A stretch of DNA of 46,300 bases from NCBI GenBank assembly GCA_002347565.1, contig DDXR01000003.1, forward strand, positions 54,720-101,019. The letters run 5' to 3'. Origin of the DNA: a bacterium UBP2_UBA2255. Lineage in GTDB: Bacteria > Edwardsbacteria > AC1 > EtOH8. This document shows, in pieces, positions 1 to 7,397 of this stretch. Within the stretch, counting starts at the first letter, position 1. Every line of letters starts with the position of its first letter. The notes beneath the pieces were generated by a model. The model did not search any database. It saw nothing but the letters and a program-made list of their open reading frames with translations, and was not told where the DNA came from. Position numbers and translations under genes: made by a program.

Positions 1-2178
1 GAGCGCACCAACGCCAGCGGCAGCCGCGTCTTCAAGGAGCTGCTGCTGAAGGGCGACTGCGAAGGCATGGCGGCGCTGGCTCTGGAGCAGGAGCGCGAAG
101 GCGCGCATGCGGTAGATCTGTCGCTGGCCACGGCGGGAAGGGACGAGGCGGCGGACTTCTGCCGCTTTGCGGCCATGCTCAACCAGCGGCTGCGGGCGCC
201 AGTGATGGTCGACAGCACCGACCCCACTGCGGTCGAGGCCGCCCTCCAGCGACTGGCCGGGCGCTGCGCGGTCAACTCGGCCAATTTGGAGAACGGCGAG
301 GACAAGGCCAAGCGGATCATCGCGCTGTGCGCGCGCTATGGCGCGGCGCTGGTCTGCCTGGCCATCGACGAGCGGGGCATGGCCATGAGCGCGGACCACA
401 AGGTCGAGGTCGCCGCCCGGCTGCGCGAGCTGGCGCTGGCCGGCGGTCTGTCGGACGGCGACCTGTTCTTCGACCTGCTGACGTTCACCCTGGGCAGCGG
501 CGAGCCGTCGCTGCGCGGCTCGGCCGCCGCCACGCTCGACGCCATCGGGCAGGTTAAAAAGCTCTACCCGCGTTCCTTCACGTCGCTGGGTGTCAGTAAT
601 GTATCATATGGTTTGCCCCAGGTCGCGCGCCCCTATCTCAACTCGGTGTTCCTGCACCGCGCGGTCGGGCGAGGTTTGGACGCGGCCATCATCCACGCCG
701 GAAAGATCCGGCCGCTGCACGCGATACCGTCCGCGGTCAGGCGGCTCTGCGACGACCTGATCGACGGCGATGCCGCGGCCGGCCAACGGCCGCTGGAGCG
801 CCTGCTGGAACACTTCTCGCGCACGGATCTTCCAGTGACGAGGGGACGGCGGGCGCCCCCGCTGCCCCCGGAGCGGCAGCTGTCGCGGCTGGTGGTCGAC
901 GGCAACGCCGAAGGGCTGGAGGGCTTGGTCGCGGCGCTGCTGAAACGTCACGGCGCGGCGGGCATCATTCAGGGGATGCTGCTGCCGGGAATGGACGAGG
1001 TCGGGCGCCTATTCTCCCGGGGGCAGTTGCAGTTACCGTTCGTGCTGCGATCGGCCGAGGTGGTAAAGCAGGCGATGGTGCTGCTGGCGCCGCAGCTCAA
1101 GGCGAACAAAGTCGCGTCGAGGGGCACCATCGTGCTGGCCACGGTGCGGGGTGACATCCACGACATCGGCAAGAACCTGGTCGACATGATCCTGACCGCC
1201 AACGGCTATCGTGTGGTCAACCTGGGGGTCCGACGGACGGCGGAGGACATACTGCTGGCGGCCGACCGGCACCGGCCCGACGCCATCGGGCTGTCGGGAT
1301 TGCTGGTCGAGTCGGTCAAGGCGATGTCCGAGTATCTGGAGATCTTCGCCGAATCAGGATTGCATATTCCCGTGATCTGCGGCGGTGCGGCGCTGACGAA
1401 AAAATACCTCGATGTGCGGATGAAGCCGTCCTACCCCGCGGGCGTCCATTACGCCAAGGACGCGATGGATGGGCTGAAAATCCTGAAGGAGATCGTCGGC
1501 AAACCTGATATTACATCGAGGAGTGTCATCAGAAAACGAAAGCATAAATCGAAAAAGAATATCGGCCCACGGGGGAGAGCCAAACAGTCGATCGTTCATG
1601 CCCGAACTCACGGTGTTACGGTCGTGCGAAATATATCGAGCGCAGAAGTATTCAACAAACTTGATAAAGCCGCATTGTTCAAAAAACGCTGGAGGTTGGG
1701 GGAACTCTCGCAGAAGCAAAGGCTCGAGGCCGAAACGCGCCTGCTCGGATTGTGGCGCATCCTGCGGCCGATGATACGGCCCAAGGCCATGTACGCCATG
1801 GTTCACGTGGACGACCGGCGCTTCGATTTCAAGATGAACATCATGAAGCAGCAGGCCGAATACGGCATCCAGCTCGTGACGCTGGGAACCGACCTGGGGA
1901 GAACCAAGCCGGTGACCGCCGAGGAGAAGTTCCTGCTGCACGGACTGGCCGCGGAGCTGACGGAAGCTTTGGCCAAGTGGTGCGACGCGAAGCTCGCCAA
2001 GCAGAACGGCTGGAAACGGACGCGGCGGATCAGCCCGGGTTACCCGGTGTGGCCGGAACTGTCCGAGCAAAAGAAGATCTTCGCATTGCTCAAGCCGGGC
2101 CGAATCGGCGTCAGGCTCAGCGAGGGATTCCAGATGATCCCGGAATACTCGACCAGCGCCGCGGTGCTGCCGCGCTGA
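1..2178 (+). CDS. metH: Cobalamin-dependent methionine synthase MetH, 5'-truncated by window edge
   Basis: MetH transfers the methyl group of 5-methyltetrahydrofolate to homocysteine via cobalamin. The reading frame is open from base 1, so the gene begins upstream; the homocysteine-binding domain, if present, lies outside. Inside are the pterin-binding domain (opening with the ERTNASGS motif), the helical cap (about 895-1110) and the B12-binding Rossmann domain with GDIHDIGKN near 1150-1180, the DxHxxG signature that supplies the cobalt-ligating His. The end resembles the AdoMet reactivation domain (RRISPGYP near 2020-2045, then IGVRLSEGFQM). That domain looks short: only about 225 residues follow the B12 domain, against over 300 in full-length enzymes. 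The link at about 1500-1640 is lysine/arginine-rich, less GC-rich and not recognisable. Function is clear; how well reactivation works is not. Confidence 0.9.
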   Translation, partial: ERTNASGSRVFKELLLKGDCEGMAALALEQEREGAHAVDLSLATAGRDEAADFCRFAAMLNQRLRAPVMVDSTDPTAVEAALQRLAGRCAVNSANLENGEDKAKRIIALCARYGAALVCLAIDERGMAMSADHKVEVAARLRELALAGGLSDGDLFFDLLTFTLGSGEPSLRGSAAATLDAIGQVKKLYPRSFTSLGVSNVSYGLPQVARPYLNSVFLHRAVGRGLDAAIIHAGKIRPLHAIPSAVRRLCDDLIDGDAAAGQRPLERLLEHFSRTDLPVTRGRRAPPLPPERQLSRLVVDGNAEGLEGLVAALLKRHGAAGIIQGMLLPGMDEVGRLFSRGQLQLPFVLRSAEVVKQAMVLLAPQLKANKVASRGTIVLATVRGDIHDIGKNLVDMILTANGYRVVNLGVRRTAEDILLAADRHRPDAIGLSGLLVESVKAMSEYLEIFAESGLHIPVICGGAALTKKYLDVRMKPSYPAGVHYAKDAMDGLKILKEIVGKPDITSRSVIRKRKHKSKKNIGPRGRAKQSIVHARTHGVTVVRNISSAEVFNKLDKAALFKKRWRLGELSQKQRLEAETRLLGLWRILRPMIRPKAMYAMVHVDDRRFDFKMNIMKQQAEYGIQLVTLGTDLGRTKPVTAEEKFLLHGLAAELTEALAKWCDAKLAKQNGWKRTRRISPGYPVWPELSEQKKIFALLKPGRIGVRLSEGFQMIPEYSTSAAVLPR

Positions 2179-2179
2179 C

Positions 2180-2210
2180 GACCGGGCCCCGCCCACGGCG
2201 GGGCCCGGTC
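2180..2210 (+). terminator. Strong hairpin after metH
   Basis: A perfect 14-bp inverted repeat (2180-2193 with 2197-2210) has a 3-base loop and begins one base after the metH stop codon. It is followed by ATTTATGGG rather than a T-run, so it may be a weak intrinsic terminator or an mRNA 3'-end stabiliser. Confidence 0.6.
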
Positions 2211-2219
2211 ATTTATGGG

Positions 2220-2248
2220 TTGATTTTATCCGCGGAACGGTGTAAAGT
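2220..2248 (+). promoter_or_regulatory. Putative sigma70 promoter for queE
   Basis: TTGATT at 2220-2225 and TAAAGT at 2243-2248 are separated by 17 bases, between the metH hairpin and the queE start, in a locally AT-richer stretch. Only motif and position support it. Confidence 0.4.
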
Positions 2249-2305
2249 TATCGCACCGCACCCACCGGGACGACCGACCGCCATCCCGAAACGAGATGCG
2301 CCGCG

Positions 2306-2983
2306 ATGCCGACCGCCAAGATCATCGAGATATTCCATTCGCTGCAGGGCGAGGGGATCCATCTGGGGGAGCCGATGACCTTCGTCCGATTCCTGGGCTG
2401 CAACCTGTCTTGCGACTACTGCGACACGCGCTACGCGACCGACGAAACTCGGGCCACGGAGATGTCGGCGGACCAGGCCGTCGCGCAGGTGCGTTCGCTC
2501 GGACAGCCGGGCGAGTTCATCGCGCTGACCGGCGGCGAACCATTGCTGTGGGCGGACTTCATCGCCGAGATCGGCCAGGTTCTGAAAACGGCGGGGTACA
2601 AGCTGTACCTGGAAACGAACGGCACGCTGCTGACCGAGCTGGCGAAGGTGGTCGCATTGCTTGACGTCGCCGCGATGGACATCAAGCCGCCGTCGGCCTG
2701 CGGCGCCGACCTGTGGGACGCGCACCGCGAGTTCCTGCGCATCGCCGGGGAACGGGCGTTCGTCAAGCTGGTGGTGGCGGCCAACACGCAGATGGCCGAG
2801 GTCGAGCGGGCCGCGGCGCTGGTGGCGGAGCGGGGCCGGGTCATGCATTTCGTGCTCCAGCCGGCGGAGGGGCAGCTGGCCCCGGACATGCAGTTCGTCC
2901 GCCGCTGCCAGGCCGCGGCCGACCGGCACCTCGACCAGGTCCATATCATTTCGCAGATGCACAAGCGTTGGGGCGTCCGTTAA
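2306..2983 (+). CDS. queE: 7-carboxy-7-deazaguanine synthase QueE (radical SAM)
   Basis: QueE uses S-adenosylmethionine and a [4Fe-4S] cluster to contract 6-carboxytetrahydropterin to 7-carboxy-7-deazaguanine, in queuosine/7-deazaguanine biosynthesis. The 225-residue protein has the usual length. The N-terminal IFHSLQGEG motif is characteristic of the family. The cluster cysteines are C32, C36 and C39 (C-x3-C-x2-C), followed by a GGEP SAM-binding motif near residue 75. The C terminus (QMHKRWGVR) matches the QueE ending. It has its own promoter candidate upstream. No other queuosine gene is in the window. Confidence 0.93.
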   Translation: MPTAKIIEIFHSLQGEGIHLGEPMTFVRFLGCNLSCDYCDTRYATDETRATEMSADQAVAQVRSLGQPGEFIALTGGEPLLWADFIAEIGQVLKTAGYKLYLETNGTLLTELAKVVALLDVAAMDIKPPSACGADLWDAHREFLRIAGERAFVKLVVAANTQMAEVERAAALVAERGRVMHFVLQPAEGQLAPDMQFVRRCQAAADRHLDQVHIISQMHKRWGVR

Positions 2984-3003
2984 CAGCGAGAGGGAGGTCG
3001 GCC

Positions 3004-3576
3004 ATGTTCTGTACGTTCTGCGGCACAAAGAACCCCGACGGCATCGCCCGCTGCACCCAGTGCGGCGGAGAGATGCCGGTGCCGGGCCGCCGCGACCGGT
3101 CCTGGTTCGCGTACCGGCCGGGGCCGGGGCTGGGGTGCATGATCGGGCTGGCGGCGATCGGGTTCGTGTCGTTGGCGATCGCCGTGCCCCAGTACCTCCT
3201 GTACCGGCGCCACATCGCCATGGCCAAGGAGGCCGTCGTCCGTAGCAACATGCGGTCGCTGCGAGTGGCGATGGACCAGTACGCGGCGGAATACGGCCGC
3301 TATCCCGTCGATCTCGACGCCCGCGGCATCAGCCCCGGCGAGCCCGACCTGCGCGACGTCCGGATGATGCTGAGCCGCCTGCAGAACCCGTTCGACCCGG
3401 TGCACCCGGCGGTGATCGTTTCCCCGGCCTATCCGCCCGACTGGAAGGCGCTGCGGCCGGGCCAGGTGGTCTACGTACCGCGCGACACCTGCGACGGCTG
3501 GCCCCGCGGGTTCCTGATCTACGGCATGGGCGGCACGCGGCCGCTGGCCGACAGCATCCTCTCGAGCTTCCCATGA
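3004..3576 (+). CDS. Zinc-ribbon, single-pass membrane protein with pseudopilin (GspG)-like domain
   Basis: The 190-residue protein starts at an ATG preceded by GAGAGGGAGG; the frame is open further upstream but that part overlaps queE. It opens with a zinc ribbon (CTFC near residue 3, CTQC near residue 17). A hydrophobic segment follows at about residues 44-64, then a stretch like the N-terminal helix and core of type II secretion pseudopilins (about 70-110, RSLRVAMDQYAAEYGRYP). The order differs from true pseudopilins, in which the hydrophobic helix follows a short prepilin leader. Cytoplasmic zinc-ribbon sensing with an exported pseudopilin-like domain is inferred. It overlaps the next gene by 4 bp (ATGA), suggesting translational coupling. 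Confidence 0.65.
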   Translation: MFCTFCGTKNPDGIARCTQCGGEMPVPGRRDRSWFAYRPGPGLGCMIGLAAIGFVSLAIAVPQYLLYRRHIAMAKEAVVRSNMRSLRVAMDQYAAEYGRYPVDLDARGISPGEPDLRDVRMMLSRLQNPFDPVHPAVIVSPAYPPDWKALRPGQVVYVPRDTCDGWPRGFLIYGMGGTRPLADSILSSFP

Positions 3577-4151
3577 CCACATCCGACGCGGCGCGGATCG
3601 ACCTGCCCGCGCTGGAGACCGTCCGGCTGCGGCTGCGCCCGTTCTCCCCGGATGACGCGCGGGACGTGTTCGACTATGCCTCAGATCCCGAGGTGACCCG
3701 CTTCGTTTTCTGGTCGCCGCACACGACCGTTCAGGAGAGCATCGATTTCGTCAACCGGCACGTCCAGCTGGCGGGCAACGGCGAACTAGCCTCGTGGGCC
3801 GTGGAACACGCGGCCGACCGCAAGATGATCGGCACCTGCGGGTTCACGTGGTGGCGGCCCGAGCATGGCAAGGCCGAGATCGCCTACGCCATCTCCCGCC
3901 AGTACTGGAACCAGGGCCTGGTCACCGAGGCGGTCGGCGCCTGCATCTCGTACGGGTTCGATGTGCTGAAGCTCAATCGGATCGAGGCGCGCTGCATGCC
4001 GGACAACATCGCCTCCGAGCGGGTGATGCAGAAGTGCGGGATGCGGCACGAAGGCACCATGCGGCAGACCATGATGGTGAAGGGGCGGCGCATCGACCTG
4101 AAGCTGTACGCGATCCTGCGCGAGGAATGGAGGAAGAGCGATGAATCCTAG
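3573..4151 (+). CDS. GNAT N-acetyltransferase, RimJ/RimL type
   Basis: The 192-residue protein has the RimJ/RimL fold order: ETVRLRLRPFSPDDARDVF at the start, a central strand region IGTCGF, and an acetyl-CoA-binding loop in QYWNQGLVTEA. The RCMPDNIASERVMQKCGM segment is typical of ribosomal-protein N-terminal acetyltransferases and their relatives. The substrate cannot be read from sequence; many members acetylate small molecules or proteins other than ribosomal ones. It overlaps the previous gene by 4 bp and the next by 11 bp, so the three are probably one transcript. Confidence 0.85.
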   Translation: MTTSDAARIDLPALETVRLRLRPFSPDDARDVFDYASDPEVTRFVFWSPHTTVQESIDFVNRHVQLAGNGELASWAVEHAADRKMIGTCGFTWWRPEHGKAEIAYAISRQYWNQGLVTEAVGACISYGFDVLKLNRIEARCMPDNIASERVMQKCGMRHEGTMRQTMMVKGRRIDLKLYAILREEWRKSDES

Positions 4152-4905
4152 TGCGTTCCGCATCGGGGTCGCCGTCGCCCTGGCGCTGCTCTGCCACCCG
4201 GCCGGTGCGCAGACCTTCAAACAGCAGCAGCTGCGGCATGCCCACGTCCAGGCGGCCTACCGCGACAAGGAGGCGGCCGTCAAAAAGCTGCTGGCGGACA
4301 AGGGCGTCGCCTACCCGCCGGGCCGGCTGTTCATCCGGGTCTTCAAGCGCGAGGGGCGGCTGGAGCTGTGGGCGGCGTCGCGGCCGGCGGAGCGGCTGGC
4401 GCTGGTCGCGTCCTATGACATCTGCGCCGCGTCGGGCGGCCCCGGACCCAAGCGGCGGCGCGGCGACGGCCAGGTGCCGGAAGGCTTCTACCGCATCAAC
4501 CACTTCAATCCGACGAGCACCTTCTACCTGTCGCTGGGCGTCAGCTACCCCAACCGCTCCGACGTCCTGCGCAAGACCGGCCGCGACCCGGGAGGCGCCA
4601 TCTACATCCACGGCGACTGCGTGACCATCGGCTGCATGCCGCTGACCGACGACAAGATCAAGGATGTCTACGTGGCCGCGCTGGAGGCCTCGGACCAGAA
4701 CCGCCGCGAGGTCCCCGTCCACATCTTCCCCTGCCGGATGGACAGCGCGGGCATGGCGGCGCTGCGCGCCGAATTCAAGGACGACCGCGCGCTGCTCGAC
4801 TTCTGGGCCGAGCTCAAGCCGGGGTTCGACCGCTTCGAGCGGGACCGCATGGTCCCGAAAGCGTCCATATCCGCCAAGGGGAAGTACTTGTTCCCGGGAA
4901 ACTGA
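4141..4905 (+). CDS. Periplasmic L,D-transpeptidase (YkuD/ErfK family)
   Basis: The 254-residue protein has a Sec signal peptide (about residues 1-23, ending HPAGAQ). The YkuD catalytic motif is AIYIHGDCVTIGCMPLTD, with the conserved His at residue 157 and catalytic Cys at 165. The family cross-links peptidoglycan (3-3 bonds) or attaches proteins to it in the periplasm. The closest architecture is the murein L,D-transpeptidase YafK-like group, with GPKRRRGDGQVPEGFYRI before the catalytic motif. It starts inside the previous gene (11-bp overlap). Whether it cross-links, trims or attaches is unknown. Confidence 0.85.
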   Translation: MNPSAFRIGVAVALALLCHPAGAQTFKQQQLRHAHVQAAYRDKEAAVKKLLADKGVAYPPGRLFIRVFKREGRLELWAASRPAERLALVASYDICAASGGPGPKRRRGDGQVPEGFYRINHFNPTSTFYLSLGVSYPNRSDVLRKTGRDPGGAIYIHGDCVTIGCMPLTDDKIKDVYVAALEASDQNRREVPVHIFPCRMDSAGMAALRAEFKDDRALLDFWAELKPGFDRFERDRMVPKASISAKGKYLFPGN

Positions 4906-4923
4906 AACCAGCGGGGAGACGCC

Positions 4924-5475
4924 ATGCCGGACGACACCATCCCCATCCACTACGTCGGCACGATCGACGAGGCGGAGCAGTTGTGCCGGTCGCACGGCGA
5001 GTTCTGGGTGTCGAACTGCGGCTGCCGCGAGGGCAACAAGAAGGGCTGCGCCCGCTCGCGCACCGACGTCTGCCTGATGTTCAGCGGGGGACAGGGCGCC
5101 AGCGGCTCGGGCAAGCGGGAGATCACGAAACAGGACGTCGCAACCATCCTCGAGGAGGCCCGGTCCAAGCGGCTGGTGGCGCGGCCGTTCCGCAGCGACG
5201 ACCGCTCGACCATCGACGGCATCTGTTTCTGCTGCGACGACTGCTGCGGCTATTTCCTCGACCCCACGGAGGTCTGCGACAAGGGTGCGCAGATCGAGAA
5301 GACGGACATGGGGAAATGCACGCACTGCGGCGCCTGCGCCAGCGCCTGCCATTTCGGCGCGCGCAAGATGAAACAGGGCGCGCTAACGGTAGACCGCGAC
5401 AAGTGCTACGGCTGCGGGCTGTGCGTCGACGTGTGCCCGGTGAATTGCATCGAGATGAAGAAACGAACAGCATAA
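4924..5475 (+). CDS. 4Fe-4S ferredoxin-type protein with cysteine-rich N-terminal half
   Basis: The 183-residue cytoplasmic protein starts at an ATG after GGGGAGACGCC. The C-terminal third holds two 4Fe-4S motifs (CTHCGACASAC and CYGCGLCVDVC followed by P), typical of a bacterial 2[4Fe-4S] ferredoxin. The N-terminal half carries further Cys clusters (SNCGCREGNKKGC; then ICFCCDDCCGYF near residues 100-111), as in uncharacterised ferredoxin-domain proteins of anaerobes. Electron transfer is inferred; the partner is unknown. Its TAA stop ends on the first base of an inverted repeat. Confidence 0.75.
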   Translation: MPDDTIPIHYVGTIDEAEQLCRSHGEFWVSNCGCREGNKKGCARSRTDVCLMFSGGQGASGSGKREITKQDVATILEEARSKRLVARPFRSDDRSTIDGICFCCDDCCGYFLDPTEVCDKGAQIEKTDMGKCTHCGACASACHFGARKMKQGALTVDRDKCYGCGLCVDVCPVNCIEMKKRTA

Positions 5476-5550
5476 CCACAGAGAACTCAGAGTGGTCATT
5501 GCCAAGGGTAAGGACCACGGGGTGAAAAATGTCTCTGTGCCCTCTGTGGT
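5475..5550. repeat. Short inverted-repeat element, ACCACAGAG type
   Basis: An 18-base left arm (5475-5492) and right arm (5533-5550) are inverted copies with 15 of 18 positions matching. The arms consist of the short-period CACAGAG motif also found singly at 12599-12625 and 23756-23783 and, in a diverged form, at 24519-24678. It begins at the stop codon of the preceding gene. The 40-base centre has no coding potential of its own. Confidence 0.65.
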
Positions 5551-5572
5551 TAATGCTAAACGAGGGACATAT

Positions 5573-5869
5573 ATGGAAACTGCCAAACAAGCCGCGCTGC
5601 GGCGGCTGCAGGCCATCCCCGGCGTGGGGCCCAGCATCGCGGAAGATCTCTACCGTTTGGGCATCAAGAAGGTCTCGTGCCTAAAAGGGAAAGACCCGGA
5701 GAAGCTCTACGCCACGTTCTGCGCGATGGAATGGAGGCGGATCGATCGTTGCCTGTTGTACGTGTTCCGCGAGGCGGTCTATTTCGCCTCACACGTGCGG
5801 CACGACCCGGAAAAGCTCAAATGGTGGAACTGGTCTGATAGCAAATTAGATGCAAGGAATAAACAATGA
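5573..5869 (+). CDS. Helix-hairpin-helix protein of the Cdd1 (pathogenicity locus) family
   Basis: The 98-residue protein starts at METAKQ, preceded by CGAGGGACATAT; an upstream in-frame start would lie inside the inverted repeat and is rejected. Residues 10-40 (LQAIPGVGPSIAEDLYRLGIKKVSCLKG) form a helix-hairpin-helix motif, and the protein continues with EKLYATFCAMEWRRIDRCLLYVFREAVYF and a WWNW end, as in the Cdd1 family. These motifs usually contact DNA without sequence specificity, but the family's function is not established. The last dozen codons become AT-rich, marking the edge of the next, foreign-looking gene, which overlaps by 4 bp. Confidence 0.75.
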   Translation: METAKQAALRRLQAIPGVGPSIAEDLYRLGIKKVSCLKGKDPEKLYATFCAMEWRRIDRCLLYVFREAVYFASHVRHDPEKLKWWNWSDSKLDARNKQ

Positions 5870-6231
5870 AACCCGGGAAAATATTACTATATCTATCTTT
5901 GGCACTATTTTGTGCATTCATAATATCTGTATTATTATCGTTCACAAGCATCGTCTCTATGGGGCTGCTTGTAAGTTCTGCGGGCTGTGTTCTTTCAAGA
6001 AATATATTGCATATCATAAAACAAAAAGAACACAAAGCAATAAATATTGTCACGACAGTGCTATTTGCAAGTTTCATTTTAACGTTATTCATCATGGGAT
6101 TTGATATTAAAAATATGCTTAATGTCGAAAATTATCTAGTTATAATTCTGATTGTATTTATTGCTCTGGTCGCAATAAATGTATATGATTTGGTTAAATG
6201 GCTGAATAAAAAATGGAAAATGAAAAACTAA
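5866..6231 (+). CDS. Small AT-rich integral membrane protein, unknown function
   Basis: I do not recognise this 121-residue protein. It has about four hydrophobic segments (residues about 6-28, 29-47, 60-78 and 87-107) and a basic tail (KWLNKKWKMKN), so it is predicted to sit in the inner membrane. Base and codon use differ sharply from every other gene here: AT-ending codons dominate (many ATA, TTA, AAA) in a locus otherwise strongly biased to G/C third positions. That suggests recent acquisition from a low-GC donor. It overlaps the Cdd1-like gene in an ATGA arrangement, so it may be translated by coupling. Confidence 0.6.
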   Translation: MKPGKILLYLSLALFCAFIISVLLSFTSIVSMGLLVSSAGCVLSRNILHIIKQKEHKAINIVTTVLFASFILTLFIMGFDIKNMLNVENYLVIILIVFIALVAINVYDLVKWLNKKWKMKN

Positions 6232-6251
6232 ACTTGTAAGGAATAATAATA

Positions 6252-7376
6252 ATGTCTGTAACGATCAAGGAAGTCTCCAATAAAAAGGAACTGAAACAGT
6301 TCATCCATTTTCCGTTCTCGCTCTACAAGGACCACCCCAACTGGGTGCCGCCGCTGCTGTTCGACGAGCACGAGACGCTGAACCGCGCCAAGAACCCGGC
6401 CTTCGAGTACTGCGAGGCCAAGTACTGGCTGGCATATCGCGACGGCGCGGTCGTGGGCCGGATCGCGGGCATCATCAACCGGCGCTACATCGAGAAGTGG
6501 GGCAACAAGTACGCGCGCTTCGGCTGGGTCGACTTCGTCGATGATGCCGAAGTGGTGAAGGCCCTGTTCGACACGGCCGAGCAGTGGGCCCGGGAGCGGG
6601 GCATGACGGGCATCCACGGGCCGCTGGGCTTCACCGACATGGACCACGAAGGCATGCTGGTCGAGGGCTTCGACGAGCTGGGCACGCTGGCCGCCATCTA
6701 CAACCACCCGTACTACCCCAAGCGGCTCGAGGAGATCGGCTACGCCAAGGACGTGGACTGGGTGGAGTTCGAGGTCAAGGTCCCGAAAACACTGCCGGAG
6801 AAGGCCGAGCGGGTGGAGAAGATCGTGATGAAGAAACTGGGGGTGCGGGTGCTCCAGGCGAAAAGCGCCAGGCAGATGCTGCCCTACGCCAGGGACATGT
6901 TCCACGTGCTCAACGCCGCCTTCGCGCCGATCTACGCCTTCGTGCCGCTCAACGAGAAGCAGATCGACCTCTACGTCAAGCAGTACTTCTCCTTCATCAG
7001 GCCCGAGTTCACCAAGATCGTGCTGGACAAGGACGACAAGGTGGCGGCGTTCGTGATCGGCATGCCCTCGCTGTCGCGGGCCCTGCAGAAGGCCAGGGGG
7101 CGGCTGTTCCCGTTCGGTTTCGTCCACATCCTGCTGGCGATGCGCAAGCCGAAGTACATCGACCTCTACCTGGGCGCGGTGCGGCCCGACCTCCACAACA
7201 GCGGCACCGACGCCCTGCTGATGACCGAGCTCAACCGCTCGGTGATTGCCGCCGGCATCGTCTCGGTCGAGACCAACATCGAGCTGGAGGACAACGTCGC
7301 GGTGCAGAACCATTGGAAGTACTACGACGCCCGGCAGCACAAGCGGCGGCGCTGCTACATCAAGACATGGTGTTGA
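6252..7376 (+). CDS. GNAT-like protein of the YghO type
   Basis: The 374-residue protein starts ATG after TAAGGAATAATAATA. It contains a GNAT-like fold split around a central region: KEFPF-type start (KQFIHFPFSLYKDHPNWVPPLL), AYRDGAVVGRIAGIIN, and GMTGIHGPLGFTDMDHEG, a block typical of the uncharacterised YghO-like N-acetyltransferase family, with a C-terminal half ending in NHWKYYDARQHKRRRCY. Length matches the family. No substrate is known. GC content returns to the local norm within the first codons, so the AT-rich island ends at its start. Confidence 0.75.
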   Translation: MSVTIKEVSNKKELKQFIHFPFSLYKDHPNWVPPLLFDEHETLNRAKNPAFEYCEAKYWLAYRDGAVVGRIAGIINRRYIEKWGNKYARFGWVDFVDDAEVVKALFDTAEQWARERGMTGIHGPLGFTDMDHEGMLVEGFDELGTLAAIYNHPYYPKRLEEIGYAKDVDWVEFEVKVPKTLPEKAERVEKIVMKKLGVRVLQAKSARQMLPYARDMFHVLNAAFAPIYAFVPLNEKQIDLYVKQYFSFIRPEFTKIVLDKDDKVAAFVIGMPSLSRALQKARGRLFPFGFVHILLAMRKPKYIDLYLGAVRPDLHNSGTDALLMTELNRSVIAAGIVSVETNIELEDNVAVQNHWKYYDARQHKRRRCYIKTWC

Positions 7377-7397
7377 CACGAACGATTGGATGATCGC

